A stretch of 12,275 nt of DNA, taken from contig CALYBF010000034.1 of NCBI GenBank assembly GCA_944393755.1, positions 1 through 12,275 of the forward strand, read 5' to 3'. Positions 1-6,817 of the stretch are shown here, piece after piece (positions within the stretch are counted from its first letter, which is position 1; the number at the start of each line of letters is the position of its first letter). The notes below the pieces were generated by a model. It was not told the DNA's origin, did no database searches, and saw nothing but the letters and a program-made list of their open reading frames with translations. This DNA comes from an uncultured Clostridia bacterium (GTDB taxonomy: Bacteria; Bacillota; Clostridia; TANB77; CAG-508). The translations under genes and the position numbers were made by a program.

Positions 1-312
1 AGTAGAAGTAGAGGTTTATGGCTGTTTTATATTATGCCCCTATCTCTTTTTGCACAAAACTTTGATTTTGTGCAATGATGTCTATAAGAGCATCGCACTA
101 TCTATATATTTTATCTCTTCTTTACTTATTATAATGCTTCTTAGACCTCGTAACCTACTATCTCCACAGGCGTTTATTTGGGCTGTCCCTTCCCTATATT
201 TCTTATGCTATTTTTCTTAGTCCTTCCTTATATTTATACAGATAGTATAACACAAAATGTATACTTTCAGCAACCTTGACCCATCGTCTAAAGACAATGG
301 GATTGCGGTTGC
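1..312 (-). ncRNA. Candidate structured RNA of unknown class
   Basis: This stretch has no convincing ORF on either strand but contains several long complementary segments. An 8-10 bp hairpin (TTGCACAAAA at 50-59 with TTTTGTGCAA at 66-75) lies inside a second stem formed by 34-43 and 84-93 (ATGCTCTTAT with ATAGGGGCAT on the minus strand, two G-U pairs). A separate hairpin (CCCATCGTC / GACAATGGG with a four-base loop, near 280-302) is flanked by GCAACC and GGTTGC, which also pair. Nesting of stems is typical of a folded RNA or riboregulator rather than a simple terminator, and neither strand has a clean T-run after the hairpins. The minus strand also has a possible promoter (TTGCTG, 18 bases, TATACT). 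I could not assign it to a known class; the strand and the ends are inferred. Confidence 0.4.
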
Positions 313-507
313 CTATATTTCAAAATCTGTAACTGTTCTTTTATTATTTTCTATGTTTCTTATCACTTGTGCTGAAATATCTATTCCCTCTAATTGTAAC
401 TTTATTGCTAAATCTTCTACAGATAAATTAAATTTCTTTCTTAAATCTTGTATTAATCTTCCAGAAATATTTTTTTCATTATTAAAATAAGTTACTCTTT
501 TATTCAT
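313..507 (-). CDS. Small Cro/CI-type HTH DNA-binding protein
   Basis: This 64-residue protein has a helix-turn-helix of the Cro/CI (HTH_3) type. The visible pattern is an L-R-K-K-F-N-L-S-V-E-D-L-A-I-K-L first pair of helices at about residues 23-38, then G-I-D-I-S and a recognition helix V-I-R-N-I-E-N-N-K-R-T-V at about 43-59. Such proteins are usually transcriptional regulators; the target here is unknown. The ATG at 507 is supported by GAGGTG a few bases upstream. The protein stops right after T-D-F-E-I, where relatives usually continue with another helix, so it may be slightly truncated. It lies downstream of rho behind two hairpin terminators, so it is probably transcribed separately. The region just past its stop may fold as an RNA. 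Confidence 0.7.
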   Translation of the reverse strand: MNKRVTYFNNEKNISGRLIQDLRKKFNLSVEDLAIKLQLEGIDISAQVIRNIENNKRTVTDFEI

Positions 508-577
508 TACTGCACCTCTTCCCTATTTTTATTAAAATATCATAAAATTTAAATATTCTTAAACGTCTATATAATAA

Positions 578-606
578 TTTAAAGACCAGTAATCCTGGTC
601 TTTAAA
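578..606 (-). terminator. Hairpin, probable second terminator downstream of rho
   Basis: The arms AAAGACCAG (581-589) and CTGGTCTTT (595-603) form a perfect stem, extendable by three A-T pairs to 578-606, with a five-base loop. The tail is only A/T-rich on both strands, so it could act in either direction. Confidence 0.55.
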
Positions 607-629
607 AATATTTCTTGTTTTCATTATAC

Positions 630-654
630 AAACCAAGGCAATTAACCTTGGTTT
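630..654 (-). terminator. Hairpin terminator directly after rho
   Basis: AAACCAAGG (630-638) pairs perfectly with CCTTGGTTT (646-654) around a seven-base loop, six bases past the rho stop codon. On the minus strand the 3' arm ends in TTT and is followed by GTATAATG, so the T-tail is short. Confidence 0.6.
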
Positions 655-660
655 AATATT

Positions 661-2043
661 TTATTTAAATCTTCTTAAGTAATTATCCATTTTGTCAACA
701 AATTCATTATTATTTTTAGTTTGTGTCATTTGGCTAATAACTTCCTCGGTAACATCCGCAACAGGCATACTGTTCATAGCTTTTCTTAATGCAAACACTG
801 TATCTTTCTCTTTTGGAGTAAGAAGTAAATCTTCTCTTCTTGTTCCTGATTTATTAATATCAATAGCTGGGAAGATACGTCTTTCAGATAATTTCCTATC
901 TAAGTGAACTTCCATATTACCAGTACCCTTAAATTCTTCGAAAATAACGTCATCCATTCTACTACCTGTATCAATTAATGCAGTTGCTAAAATTGTTAAA
1001 CTTCCACCAAACTCTATATTTCTTGCTGCACCAAAGAATTTTTTAGGTTTATGAAGTGCTGCAGGGTCAATACCACCAGATAAAGTTCTTCCAGATGAAG
1101 GAATTACTAAGTTATATGCTCTTGTTAATCTTGTAATACTATCTAATAATATAACAACATCTCTACCTTGTTCAACTAATCTTTTAGCTCGTGCAATTAC
1201 CATTTCAGCAACTTTAACGTGATGATCTGGTAACTCATCAAAAGTTGAGTGAATAACTTGTCCTTTTATAGAACGTTTCATATCAGTTACTTCTTCTGGT
1301 CTTTCATCAATAAGTAGAACTATTAATTCTACTTCAGGATTATTTGTACTAATTGCATTTGCAACTTTCTTTAATAAAGTAGTTTTACCAACTTTAGGTG
1401 GAGCAACAATCATACCCCTTTGTCCTTTTCCTATTGGGCACATCAAATCTATAATTCTAGTTGCATAATCATTAGAAACAGTTTCTAATTTTAGTTTTTC
1501 GTCTGGGAAAATAGGTGTTAATTCATCAAATCTTTTTCTTTTCATTGCTTTTTCTGGATGTTCTCCATTAACTTCTCCAACAAATATCAAAGACGGGAAT
1601 TTTTCACCTTCTTTAAATCTAGAAATACCTTTTACAATATCTCCAGTATCTAATTTAAATCTTCTTATTTGAACCATAGAAATATAAACATCTTTTTCAC
1701 TAGATAAGAAATTATCACCTCTTAAAAAGCCATATCCATCTGGCAATATATCTAATATTCCTTCTACAATTTCATCACCTTCATTTGTTAGTTTATAATC
1801 AATAATAGGCTCACCGTTTTCATCATAACGTCTTTCAACCGGTTCTTTTTCTACAAATGATTCTATATCATCTTCTTTTAAATTTTTCTCTTCTACTTTA
1901 ACTTCATTTTCCTCTGTTTCTTTAAGAATTTGAGTTAACATAGCAACTAATTCATCTTTCTTTAATTTTGAAATATTTTTAATATTATGTTCTTTAGCTA
2001 ATTTTTTAAGTTGTGTTAAAGTCATTTCTTCTAAATTCAACAT
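661..2043 (-). CDS. rho: Transcription termination factor Rho
   Basis: This 460-residue protein is a full-length Rho, the hexameric RNA-dependent ATPase helicase that ends transcription of untranslated RNA. Residues 1-42 form the Rho N-terminal helical domain, followed by an acidic linker. Residues about 93-165 form the cold-shock-like RNA-binding domain (G-Y-G-F-L-R near 103-108). The RecA-like motor carries Walker A A-P-P-K-V-G-K-T-T at 214-222, Walker B V-V-I-L-L-D-S at 296-302, the Q-loop G-G-I-D-P-A-A-L at 323-330 and the R-loop around K-G-T-G-N at 372-376. The ATG has a strong AAAGGAGG upstream, and a promoter lies about 100 bases before it. The gene appears to be monocistronic, ending in hairpins. 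It uses CGT and CGA as normal arginine codons and has no in-frame CGG. Confidence 0.98.
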   Translation of the reverse strand: MLNLEEMTLTQLKKLAKEHNIKNISKLKKDELVAMLTQILKETEENEVKVEEKNLKEDDIESFVEKEPVERRYDENGEPIIDYKLTNEGDEIVEGILDILPDGYGFLRGDNFLSSEKDVYISMVQIRRFKLDTGDIVKGISRFKEGEKFPSLIFVGEVNGEHPEKAMKRKRFDELTPIFPDEKLKLETVSNDYATRIIDLMCPIGKGQRGMIVAPPKVGKTTLLKKVANAISTNNPEVELIVLLIDERPEEVTDMKRSIKGQVIHSTFDELPDHHVKVAEMVIARAKRLVEQGRDVVILLDSITRLTRAYNLVIPSSGRTLSGGIDPAALHKPKKFFGAARNIEFGGSLTILATALIDTGSRMDDVIFEEFKGTGNMEVHLDRKLSERRIFPAIDINKSGTRREDLLLTPKEKDTVFALRKAMNSMPVADVTEEVISQMTQTKNNNEFVDKMDNYLRRFK

Positions 2044-2139
2044 AAATAACCTCCTTTAAAATTTAATTATTATTTTTATTGTTTATTTTTCAACTTGGGA
2101 AACTTGAAACGAATAAAATAATTCTTCTTAACAATTATT

Positions 2140-2148
2140 ATTATATCA
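2140..2148 (-). promoter_or_regulatory. Extended -10 promoter for rho
   Basis: The minus strand reads TGATATAAT, a consensus TATAAT with an upstream TG (extended -10). The -35 is weak (TTCCAA, 3 of 6). This gives a leader of about 90 bases before the rho start, containing an imperfect TTCAA...TTGAA hairpin. rho of other bacteria is autoregulated through its leader; whether this is so here is not visible. Confidence 0.55.
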
Positions 2149-2179
2149 TATTTTCCCAAATATTGGAAGAGTTTTTAAA

Positions 2180-2214
2180 TAAAAATTAAGAGATGTTTAA
2201 AAATTACATCCCTT
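2180..2214 (-). terminator. Intrinsic terminator after divIC
   Basis: AAGGGATGT and ACATCTCTT on the minus strand (plus 2206-2214 and 2188-2196) form a nine-pair stem with one G-U pair, followed by AATTTTTATTT. The first arm includes the end of the divIC coding sequence and stop codon. Confidence 0.75.
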
Positions 2215-2470
2215 CATCTATATAAACCCTTTCATTTGGGTAATACATATCCAATTTTTCTCTAGCTGTTTGTTCTATAAACTCTAAAGAATTAACATTA
2301 TCTTTTTGTTTCTTTAAATCTTCATTATTCTTAGTTTCTTCTGCAATTTTCTCATTTAATTCTTCTGATTGTCTACTATATTGATTTAAAGTAATTTGTT
2401 GATTATATAAAGTAAATAAAGTATAACCGGCAATAACTAATACAATTACTTTTTTATAAATCTTTTTCAT
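2204..2470 (-). CDS. divIC: Septum formation initiator DivIC/FtsB-like protein
   Basis: This 88-residue single-pass membrane protein has a short basic N-terminus, one membrane helix (about 8-24), a coiled coil rich in E, K, N and Q (about 27-62) and a conserved tail (E-F-I-E-Q-T-A-R-E-K-L-D at about 63-74, then Y-Y-P-N-E-R-V-Y). This is the architecture of the DivIC/FtsB family, bitopic proteins that join FtsL and DivIB in the divisome. The position directly downstream of yabP and yabQ is the same as in Bacillus and many clostridia, which supports the name. The ATG is preceded by GGAGAG. A terminator overlaps its end. Confidence 0.88.
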   Translation of the reverse strand: MKKIYKKVIVLVIAGYTLFTLYNQQITLNQYSRQSEELNEKIAEETKNNEDLKKQKDNVNSLEFIEQTAREKLDMYYPNERVYIDEGM

Positions 2471-2561
2471 AAGTTAATCTCTCCAATTCTAATGTAATAA
2501 TATCCTAATGGACCTATAATAATATTATTCTACATTTTATATAAAATTCCTTCTTATATTT

Positions 2562-3008
2562 TTAATTTTTTACATTATTTTCGATTTTTTTGTAACTTTT
2601 TTTGTATAAATTTCGAATATTTATAAAAATAAACGAAATTGGTTTGAAAAATATTTTTTTAATATATCTAATAGGAACAATTATTATAGTCATAAATATC
2701 TTTTTAAAGAAATTTATTATATCTACACTTATTTTAATAAAAACACTACTAAATATTTTCATATAAAGAATAACTCCTAGTCCAATTGCAACAAACATAA
2801 AAAAGCGAATTTCACCATTATTAAATACAAAAATAAAATAGAAAATAGAAAAACCTGTTAATATCCAAAATAATACATCTTCTATATATGTTACAAAATC
2901 TTTGGTATTAAATGATTTTCTAAGTATTCTAAAAAAATCAAAAAGAATACCAATTAATATTCCATTAATAATAAAAATAAAAAATAAATAAGCTTGATTT
3001 ACAACCAT
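2562..3008 (-). CDS. yabQ: Spore cortex biosynthesis protein YabQ
   Basis: This 148-residue, strongly hydrophobic protein has membrane helices at about 5-25, 44-62 and 67-85 and a further hydrophobic stretch near 88-112, followed by a basic C-terminus. The F-D-F-F-R-I-L-R motif near residues 23-30 is typical of YabQ. In Bacillus subtilis YabQ is a forespore outer-membrane protein needed for cortex formation; that role is known from the family, not visible here. It follows yabP by 21 bases and precedes divIC, the classical order. The ATG is preceded by AGGAG at nine bases. An extremely high A/T and Phe/Ile content makes similarity weak, so the assignment leans on context. Confidence 0.87.
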   Translation of the reverse strand: MVVNQAYLFFIFIINGILIGILFDFFRILRKSFNTKDFVTYIEDVLFWILTGFSIFYFIFVFNNGEIRFFMFVAIGLGVILYMKIFSSVFIKISVDIINFFKKIFMTIIIVPIRYIKKIFFKPISFIFINIRNLYKKSYKKIENNVKN

Positions 3009-3029
3009 TTTTAAGTACTCCTAAAATAT

Positions 3030-3335
3030 TTATTTAAAGATTTTACTAATAAAACTACTTGATTTTGTCTTATCAGAAGATTTATTATCACTATAATTCA
3101 TAGAACTAATATCACCTTCTACTATTACTTCAGAAGTATCGATACTTAATTTATTTATTCTTAAACTATCACCTTTTATTGTTAAAAGTCCAAGTTCTGT
3201 CTCTATTATTACTACTTGGTCGTCAAAGCTTAGAACATCTAATACTCCAGAAACACTTAGTTTTCCTCTGTTTTCTAAAATTAGATTCTGAATTACACTT
3301 GTATTATTAATTACTTTTCTTTCATCAACTGTCAT
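3030..3335 (-). CDS. yabP: Sporulation protein YabP
   Basis: This 101-residue protein carries the YabP domain: R-G-K-L-S-V-S-G-V-L-D-V near 23-34 followed by F-D-D-Q-V-V-I-I-E-T-E-L-G-L-L-T-I-K-G and L-R-I-N-K-L, the beta-strand pattern of YabP/YqfC proteins. The last 25 residues are a low-complexity Ser/Lys tail. YabP of B. subtilis is needed for spore cortex assembly. It is the first gene of the yabP-yabQ-divIC cluster, with AAGGAGG ahead of its ATG. I saw no clear sigma-E promoter in the 74 bases upstream. It shows that the organism, or a recent ancestor, forms endospores. Confidence 0.93.
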   Translation of the reverse strand: MTVDERKVINNTSVIQNLILENRGKLSVSGVLDVLSFDDQVVIIETELGLLTIKGDSLRINKLSIDTSEVIVEGDISSMNYSDNKSSDKTKSSSFISKIFK

Positions 3336-3409
3336 AATTAAAACCTCCTTGTATAATATATAAGCTACTAAATTATATATATTCTAAGTTTGTCTTATTT
3401 AGAACAGTT

Positions 3410-4372
3410 TCAAAATATTAATTTGTGAATTTCTTGTAAACTCTCATCTTCTATAATATTTTTGAATATAATTGATATTTTCATTTCTGTTATTTCTAAT
3501 TTTAAGATATCAAAATTTTTATCTTTTAAATATTCAATTATTTTTCCAATTAAAGAATAATTTCTAATTATCCCATTACCTATAATTGAAACTTTAGAAA
3601 CATCTTTTTTAATTATACTTTTTACAGAATTGTCTTCTATTATATTAGATATAACAGTTCCTTTTTCTTCATTAAAAGTAGATTTTGTAATTATTGGTAT
3701 ATCAAACTTTTCTCCTATTTGAACACATCTATTATGAAGTACTTTTGCTCCTTCATTTGATAGTTCTTGCATTTCTTTATACGAGATATTTTCTAGTTTT
3801 TTAGTATTAGTAATTTTATTAGGGTCTGCTGTATATACTCCGTCTACATCTGAAAAAATATAACAATTATCACAATTAAGTGCTGACGCTATTGCTACTG
3901 CTGTAGTATCAGAGCCACCCCTTCCTAAAGTTGTAATATCTAAATTTTCATTTATTCCTTGAAAACCTGTTACTACAACTATTTTTTCATTATTTAATTC
4001 TTTTAGAATTCTAGATGTATTTATTTTTAATATATTAGCATTTTGAGAATTTTTATCTGTTAAAATTCCCGCTTGCCAACCTGTTAAAGAGATTGCAGGA
4101 TAACCATAGAAATTTAGTAATATACTAAGTTTTGCAGTTGACATTTGTTCGCCACAACTAAGAAGTGCATCTAATTCTCTATTTGGTATATTATTAGATA
4201 ATTCTTTTGCTTCTCTTATTAATTTATCTGTTGTCTTACCTTGTGCGGATAACACGACTACTACCTTTTTACCACTATCATATATTTTGGTAATTCTTCT
4301 TGCAACTAATTCTAATTTTTTATTATCAGAAATAGAACTTCCACCAAATTTTAAAACTATTATGTTATTCAT
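3410..4372 (-). CDS. Aspartate kinase, short form with a single ACT-like region
   Basis: This protein phosphorylates aspartate to aspartyl-4-phosphate, the first step to lysine, threonine, methionine and diaminopimelate. The amino-acid kinase fold is clear: K-F-G-G-S-S at 8-13, T-T-L-G-R-G-G-S-D-T-T-A-V-A at 147-160 and S-D-V-D-G-V-Y-T-A-D-P at 174-184. Usual monofunctional enzymes have about 400 residues and two ACT domains; this one has 320 and only one ACT-like segment (about 255-320, starting V-S-K-V-S-I-I-G-N-G). This suggests altered or lost allosteric control (inference). The ATG has GAGGTGG upstream. It sits between prfB and yabP; diaminopimelate and dipicolinate for the spore derive from this pathway, so the location beside sporulation genes may be meaningful. 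Confidence 0.92.
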   Translation of the reverse strand: MNNIIVLKFGGSSISDNKKLELVARRITKIYDSGKKVVVVLSAQGKTTDKLIREAKELSNNIPNRELDALLSCGEQMSTAKLSILLNFYGYPAISLTGWQAGILTDKNSQNANILKINTSRILKELNNEKIVVVTGFQGINENLDITTLGRGGSDTTAVAIASALNCDNCYIFSDVDGVYTADPNKITNTKKLENISYKEMQELSNEGAKVLHNRCVQIGEKFDIPIITKSTFNEEKGTVISNIIEDNSVKSIIKKDVSKVSIIGNGIIRNYSLIGKIIEYLKDKNFDILKLEITEMKISIIFKNIIEDESLQEIHKLIF

Positions 4373-4450
4373 CTATTTGCCACCTCATTTTATTTAAATA
4401 GACTTTGCTTTATTAAACATAGCCTTTATATATTATATGTTTTAACATAA

Positions 4451-4483
4451 TAAAAAGAGATAGACATTTTATTTTCTATCTCT
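4451..4483 (-). terminator. Intrinsic terminator after prfB
   Basis: AGAGATAGA and TCTATCTCT (plus 4475-4483 and 4456-4464) form a nine-pair stem with a ten-base loop followed on the minus strand by TTTTTATT. It lies ten bases past the TAA at 4493-4495, which is the stop reached only if the CGG +1 shift takes place. This supports 4493 as the true end of prfB. Confidence 0.85.
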
Positions 4484-4492
4484 AAAATTTAT

Positions 4493-5610
4493 TTATTCTT
4501 CTTTATTTTTGATATTATATTTTAAATAAGCTTCTATAAAATCATCTATTTCTCCGTCCATTACTGCTTCTACATTTCCTACTTCAAAATTTGTTCTATG
4601 GTCTTTTACCATAGTATATGGGCAAAATACATATGAACGTATTTGACTTCCGCCAAGCAATATCTTTTTGCTCTCCTTGTATATCTTCTATTTTTTCTTT
4701 ATGTTCTTTTTCTTTTAAGTCAAACAATTTTGATTTTAACATTTTCATTGCAGTTTCTCTATTTTGTATCTGCGAACGTTCAGATTGACATTGAACAACT
4801 ATATTTGTAGGTAAATGTGTAATTCTTACAGCAGATGAGGTTTTATTAATATGTTGTCCGCCTGCACCAGATGCTCTATATGTATCTATTCTTAAATCAT
4901 CTGGGTTAATTTCTATTTCTATATCATCTGTTATTTCAGGAAGTACATCTACAGACGCAAAAGATGTATGTCTTCTTCCACCACTATCAAATGGTGAAAT
5001 TCTAACTAATCTATGTACACCTTTTTCTGCTTTTAAATAACCATAAGCATTTTCACCAATTATTTCAAAAGTTACACTTTTAAGTCCTGCTTCTTCACCT
5101 TCTAAATAATCTAATTCTTTTAATTCATAATTATTCTTATTAGCCCACCTAGTATACATCCTATAAAGCATTTCAGCCCAGTCTTGTGATTCTGTTCCAC
5201 CTGCTCCTGGGTGTATTGTTAAAATTGCATTATTTAAATCATATTTACCAGATAAAAGTGTTGATATTTCTAATTTTTCTACCTTTTTTTCTAGTGTTTT
5301 TGTGTTTTTTACAATGTCTTTTTCTAACTCTTCATCTGGTTCTAATTTAATAAGTTCAGACATTTCTTTTAAATTAGATATTTCACTTTCTACATCTTTA
5401 AAATCATTACATTTTGCTTTTAAACTTTTAATTCTAGATAATACTTTACTAGAATTTTTACTATCTTTCCAAAAATCTTCTTTTAAAGTTTCTTTTTCTA
5501 AATTACCTAATTCTTCTTCTAATTTAGGTATGTCAAAGAGACTCACCTAAATTCTGTATCTTTTCTTCAATAGAATTTAACAATTTTTCATTTTCATCAA
5601 ATTCTAACAT
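4493..5610 (-). CDS. prfB: Peptide chain release factor 2, requiring two +1 frameshifts
   Basis: RF2 reads UGA and UAA stop codons and releases the finished peptide. Translation from the ATG at 5610 (AAAGGAGATGAT upstream) gives 25 codons to CTT, then in-frame TGA at 5535-5533; a +1 shift continues as D-I-P-K-L. This is the classical prfB autoregulatory site. The SPF anticodon-like motif falls at residues 205-207 and GGQ at 250-252 of the joined protein. A second break occurs after W319: the frame reads CGG and would end 18 codons later with unrelated residues. Skipping the C at 4652 restores G-S-Q-I-R-S-Y-V-F-C-P-Y and the normal C-terminus to the TAA at 4493, 371 residues, the usual RF2 length. 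prfB is essential in most bacteria, so the second break is either real recoding or a sequence error. It follows the channel-like gene by 17 bases and is probably cotranscribed with it. Confidence 0.93.
4650..4652 (-). promoter_or_regulatory. CGG +1 frameshift site in prfB
   Basis: The minus strand reads GCT TGG CGG AAG. The family motif is A-W-G-S-Q-I-R; removing the C gives GCT TGG GGA AGT CAA and exactly that motif. The zero frame has no known RF2 sequence after W319. It is the same codon as at the four sites in the HTH-repeat genes. Confidence 0.75.
5533..5548 (-). promoter_or_regulatory. Classical prfB programmed +1 frameshift site
   Basis: The minus strand reads AGGTGAG TCT CTT TGA C. 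CTT-TGA-C is the universal RF2 slippery sequence: when RF2 is scarce, the CTT-bound tRNA slips to TTT and GAC is read. The stimulatory Shine-Dalgarno-like element is AGGTGA, matching the 3' half of the consensus AGGAGGTGA, instead of the AGGGGG of E. coli, and ends three bases before CTT as in E. coli. Confidence 0.95.
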
Positions 5611-5627
5611 TTAATCATCTCCTTTAA

Positions 5628-6713
5628 TTAAGTTATTATTTTTAAATTACTAATATTTAGTGTTCCATTTTTATTATCATCTCTATAAAAAATAGTATAA
5701 CAAATTTCTCTTACATTTTCTAAGTTTTTATCGAAATCTTGTAAATTAATTCTTACTGTTTTTGCTTCATTATTAATAACAATACTTTCTGTTAAAATAT
5801 CACTGTTTGTTTTTATCTCAAACTTTAGATTAACTCTATTTTCTGATGATACATCAAATTCTAAATATGTTTTTTGTTTGTCATATTTTTCTAAATTTAA
5901 ATTAGGTTCATGTAAATTATAATATAACATAACAAAACTATTTTCATTAGTTTTTTCATCAAAAGAATAGTCCATTTGTATACCATTTTCTACTTCTTTT
6001 ACTTGTAGATTTCCGGTATTTTCAACTGGAAGTAATTTTTTATAAGAAAATATAATAGGTTTAGTAAATTCTTTGTAATCTAACACTTTATCTGATAATT
6101 TTATATTTTCTTTTGTTATTTCTTCTACTTTAATACTATTTTGCCCTGTTTTTGTATCTACAAAAGAGAATATACAGTAAAGCTTTTTACTATTAGATGT
6201 AAGTAAGTTATATACTGTTTTATACCAAAAAGTCTCGTTTAAGTCTAATCTTAATTTCCATACAGAATCTTTAACAAGCATAGGCATATAATATTCTTTT
6301 GCTTCTCCTATATTTTCGTATTTTAGTTCATCATATAATGAAAAAGCGACTTTCATATCACATATTGTTTTTCCTTTATTTTCAAATTTCATTATTAAAT
6401 AATCTTTATTATATGTAATATTTTTGTTTAATTTAACATCATCAAGTCTCCAAAATAAGTTTATTGTTAAAAAAGTTGTCATCAAGGCAAGTGATACTAT
6501 TCCTATCATTGCAAGTATATTTTGAATCACTGAATCTCCTTCTAAAGCACCATAACCTATAGTATATAAGAAATATAGAGCCGTTTCACTAGGTAATTGG
6601 CTAAAAATTATGTCCCCACTTACTAATTTATATAAACTAAAGCAAAAACATATTGCTATCATAATTAATATAAATATTAATATAATTCTTCCTATTTCTT
6701 TTACCTTTATCAT
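5628..6713 (-). CDS. Two-helix potassium-channel-like membrane protein with a beta-rich C-terminal region
   Basis: Of 361 residues, the first 90 form two membrane helices (about 9-31 and 62-87) separated by a loop containing S-E-T-A-L-Y-F-L-Y-T-I-G-Y-G. T-I-G-Y-G at 51-55 is a consensus K+ selectivity filter, and helix-pore-helix is the layout of two-helix K+ channels such as KirBac and Ion_trans_2 proteins. After the second helix comes a beta-rich part (about 96-200; I-T-Y-N-K-D-Y-L-I-M-K-F-E-N-K-G recalls the start of an inward-rectifier C-terminal domain) and a last region (about 230-361) whose strand pattern resembles a carbohydrate-binding jelly roll. The channel assignment comes from the filter and topology; the C-terminal interpretation is weak. 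The ATG has GAGGAAG upstream. It immediately precedes prfB and ends in its leader. No database match was available. Confidence 0.65.
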   Translation of the reverse strand: MIKVKEIGRIILIFILIMIAICFCFSLYKLVSGDIIFSQLPSETALYFLYTIGYGALEGDSVIQNILAMIGIVSLALMTTFLTINLFWRLDDVKLNKNITYNKDYLIMKFENKGKTICDMKVAFSLYDELKYENIGEAKEYYMPMLVKDSVWKLRLDLNETFWYKTVYNLLTSNSKKLYCIFSFVDTKTGQNSIKVEEITKENIKLSDKVLDYKEFTKPIIFSYKKLLPVENTGNLQVKEVENGIQMDYSFDEKTNENSFVMLYYNLHEPNLNLEKYDKQKTYLEFDVSSENRVNLKFEIKTNSDILTESIVINNEAKTVRINLQDFDKNLENVREICYTIFYRDDNKNGTLNISNLKIIT

Positions 6714-6751
6714 TTTCTTCCTCTTTTATTGTTACATTTTTTATTATATTT

Positions 6752-6782
6752 AAAAGAGATAATTATTTAAATCATCTCTTTT
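6752..6782 (-). terminator. Intrinsic terminator after the sigma/anti-sigma operon
   Basis: AAAAGAGAT and ATCTCTTTT form a nine-pair stem with a loop of about 13 bases, 35 bases past the anti-sigma stop. The minus strand continues AAATATAATAAAA, so the T-tail is short (the TTTT of the 3' arm). Confidence 0.6.
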
Positions 6783-6817
6783 AAAATTATATATTATATA
6801 TTGAATTTAGTCAATTA

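Noticed and set aside
50..75. The hairpin at 50-75 as an intrinsic terminator
   Set aside because: Neither strand has a T-run directly after the stem, and the hairpin lies inside a longer stem, so a structured RNA fits better.
257..490. Plus-strand ORF opposite the small HTH gene
   Set aside because: It has no recognisable domain or clear ribosome binding site and overlaps the better supported HTH protein; it is a shadow frame.
4596..5546. RF2 starting at GTG 5546 and ending at 4596
   Set aside because: This lacks the conserved 25-codon leader and UGA site and ends in unrelated residues; the 5610-4493 joined frame matches RF2 in full.
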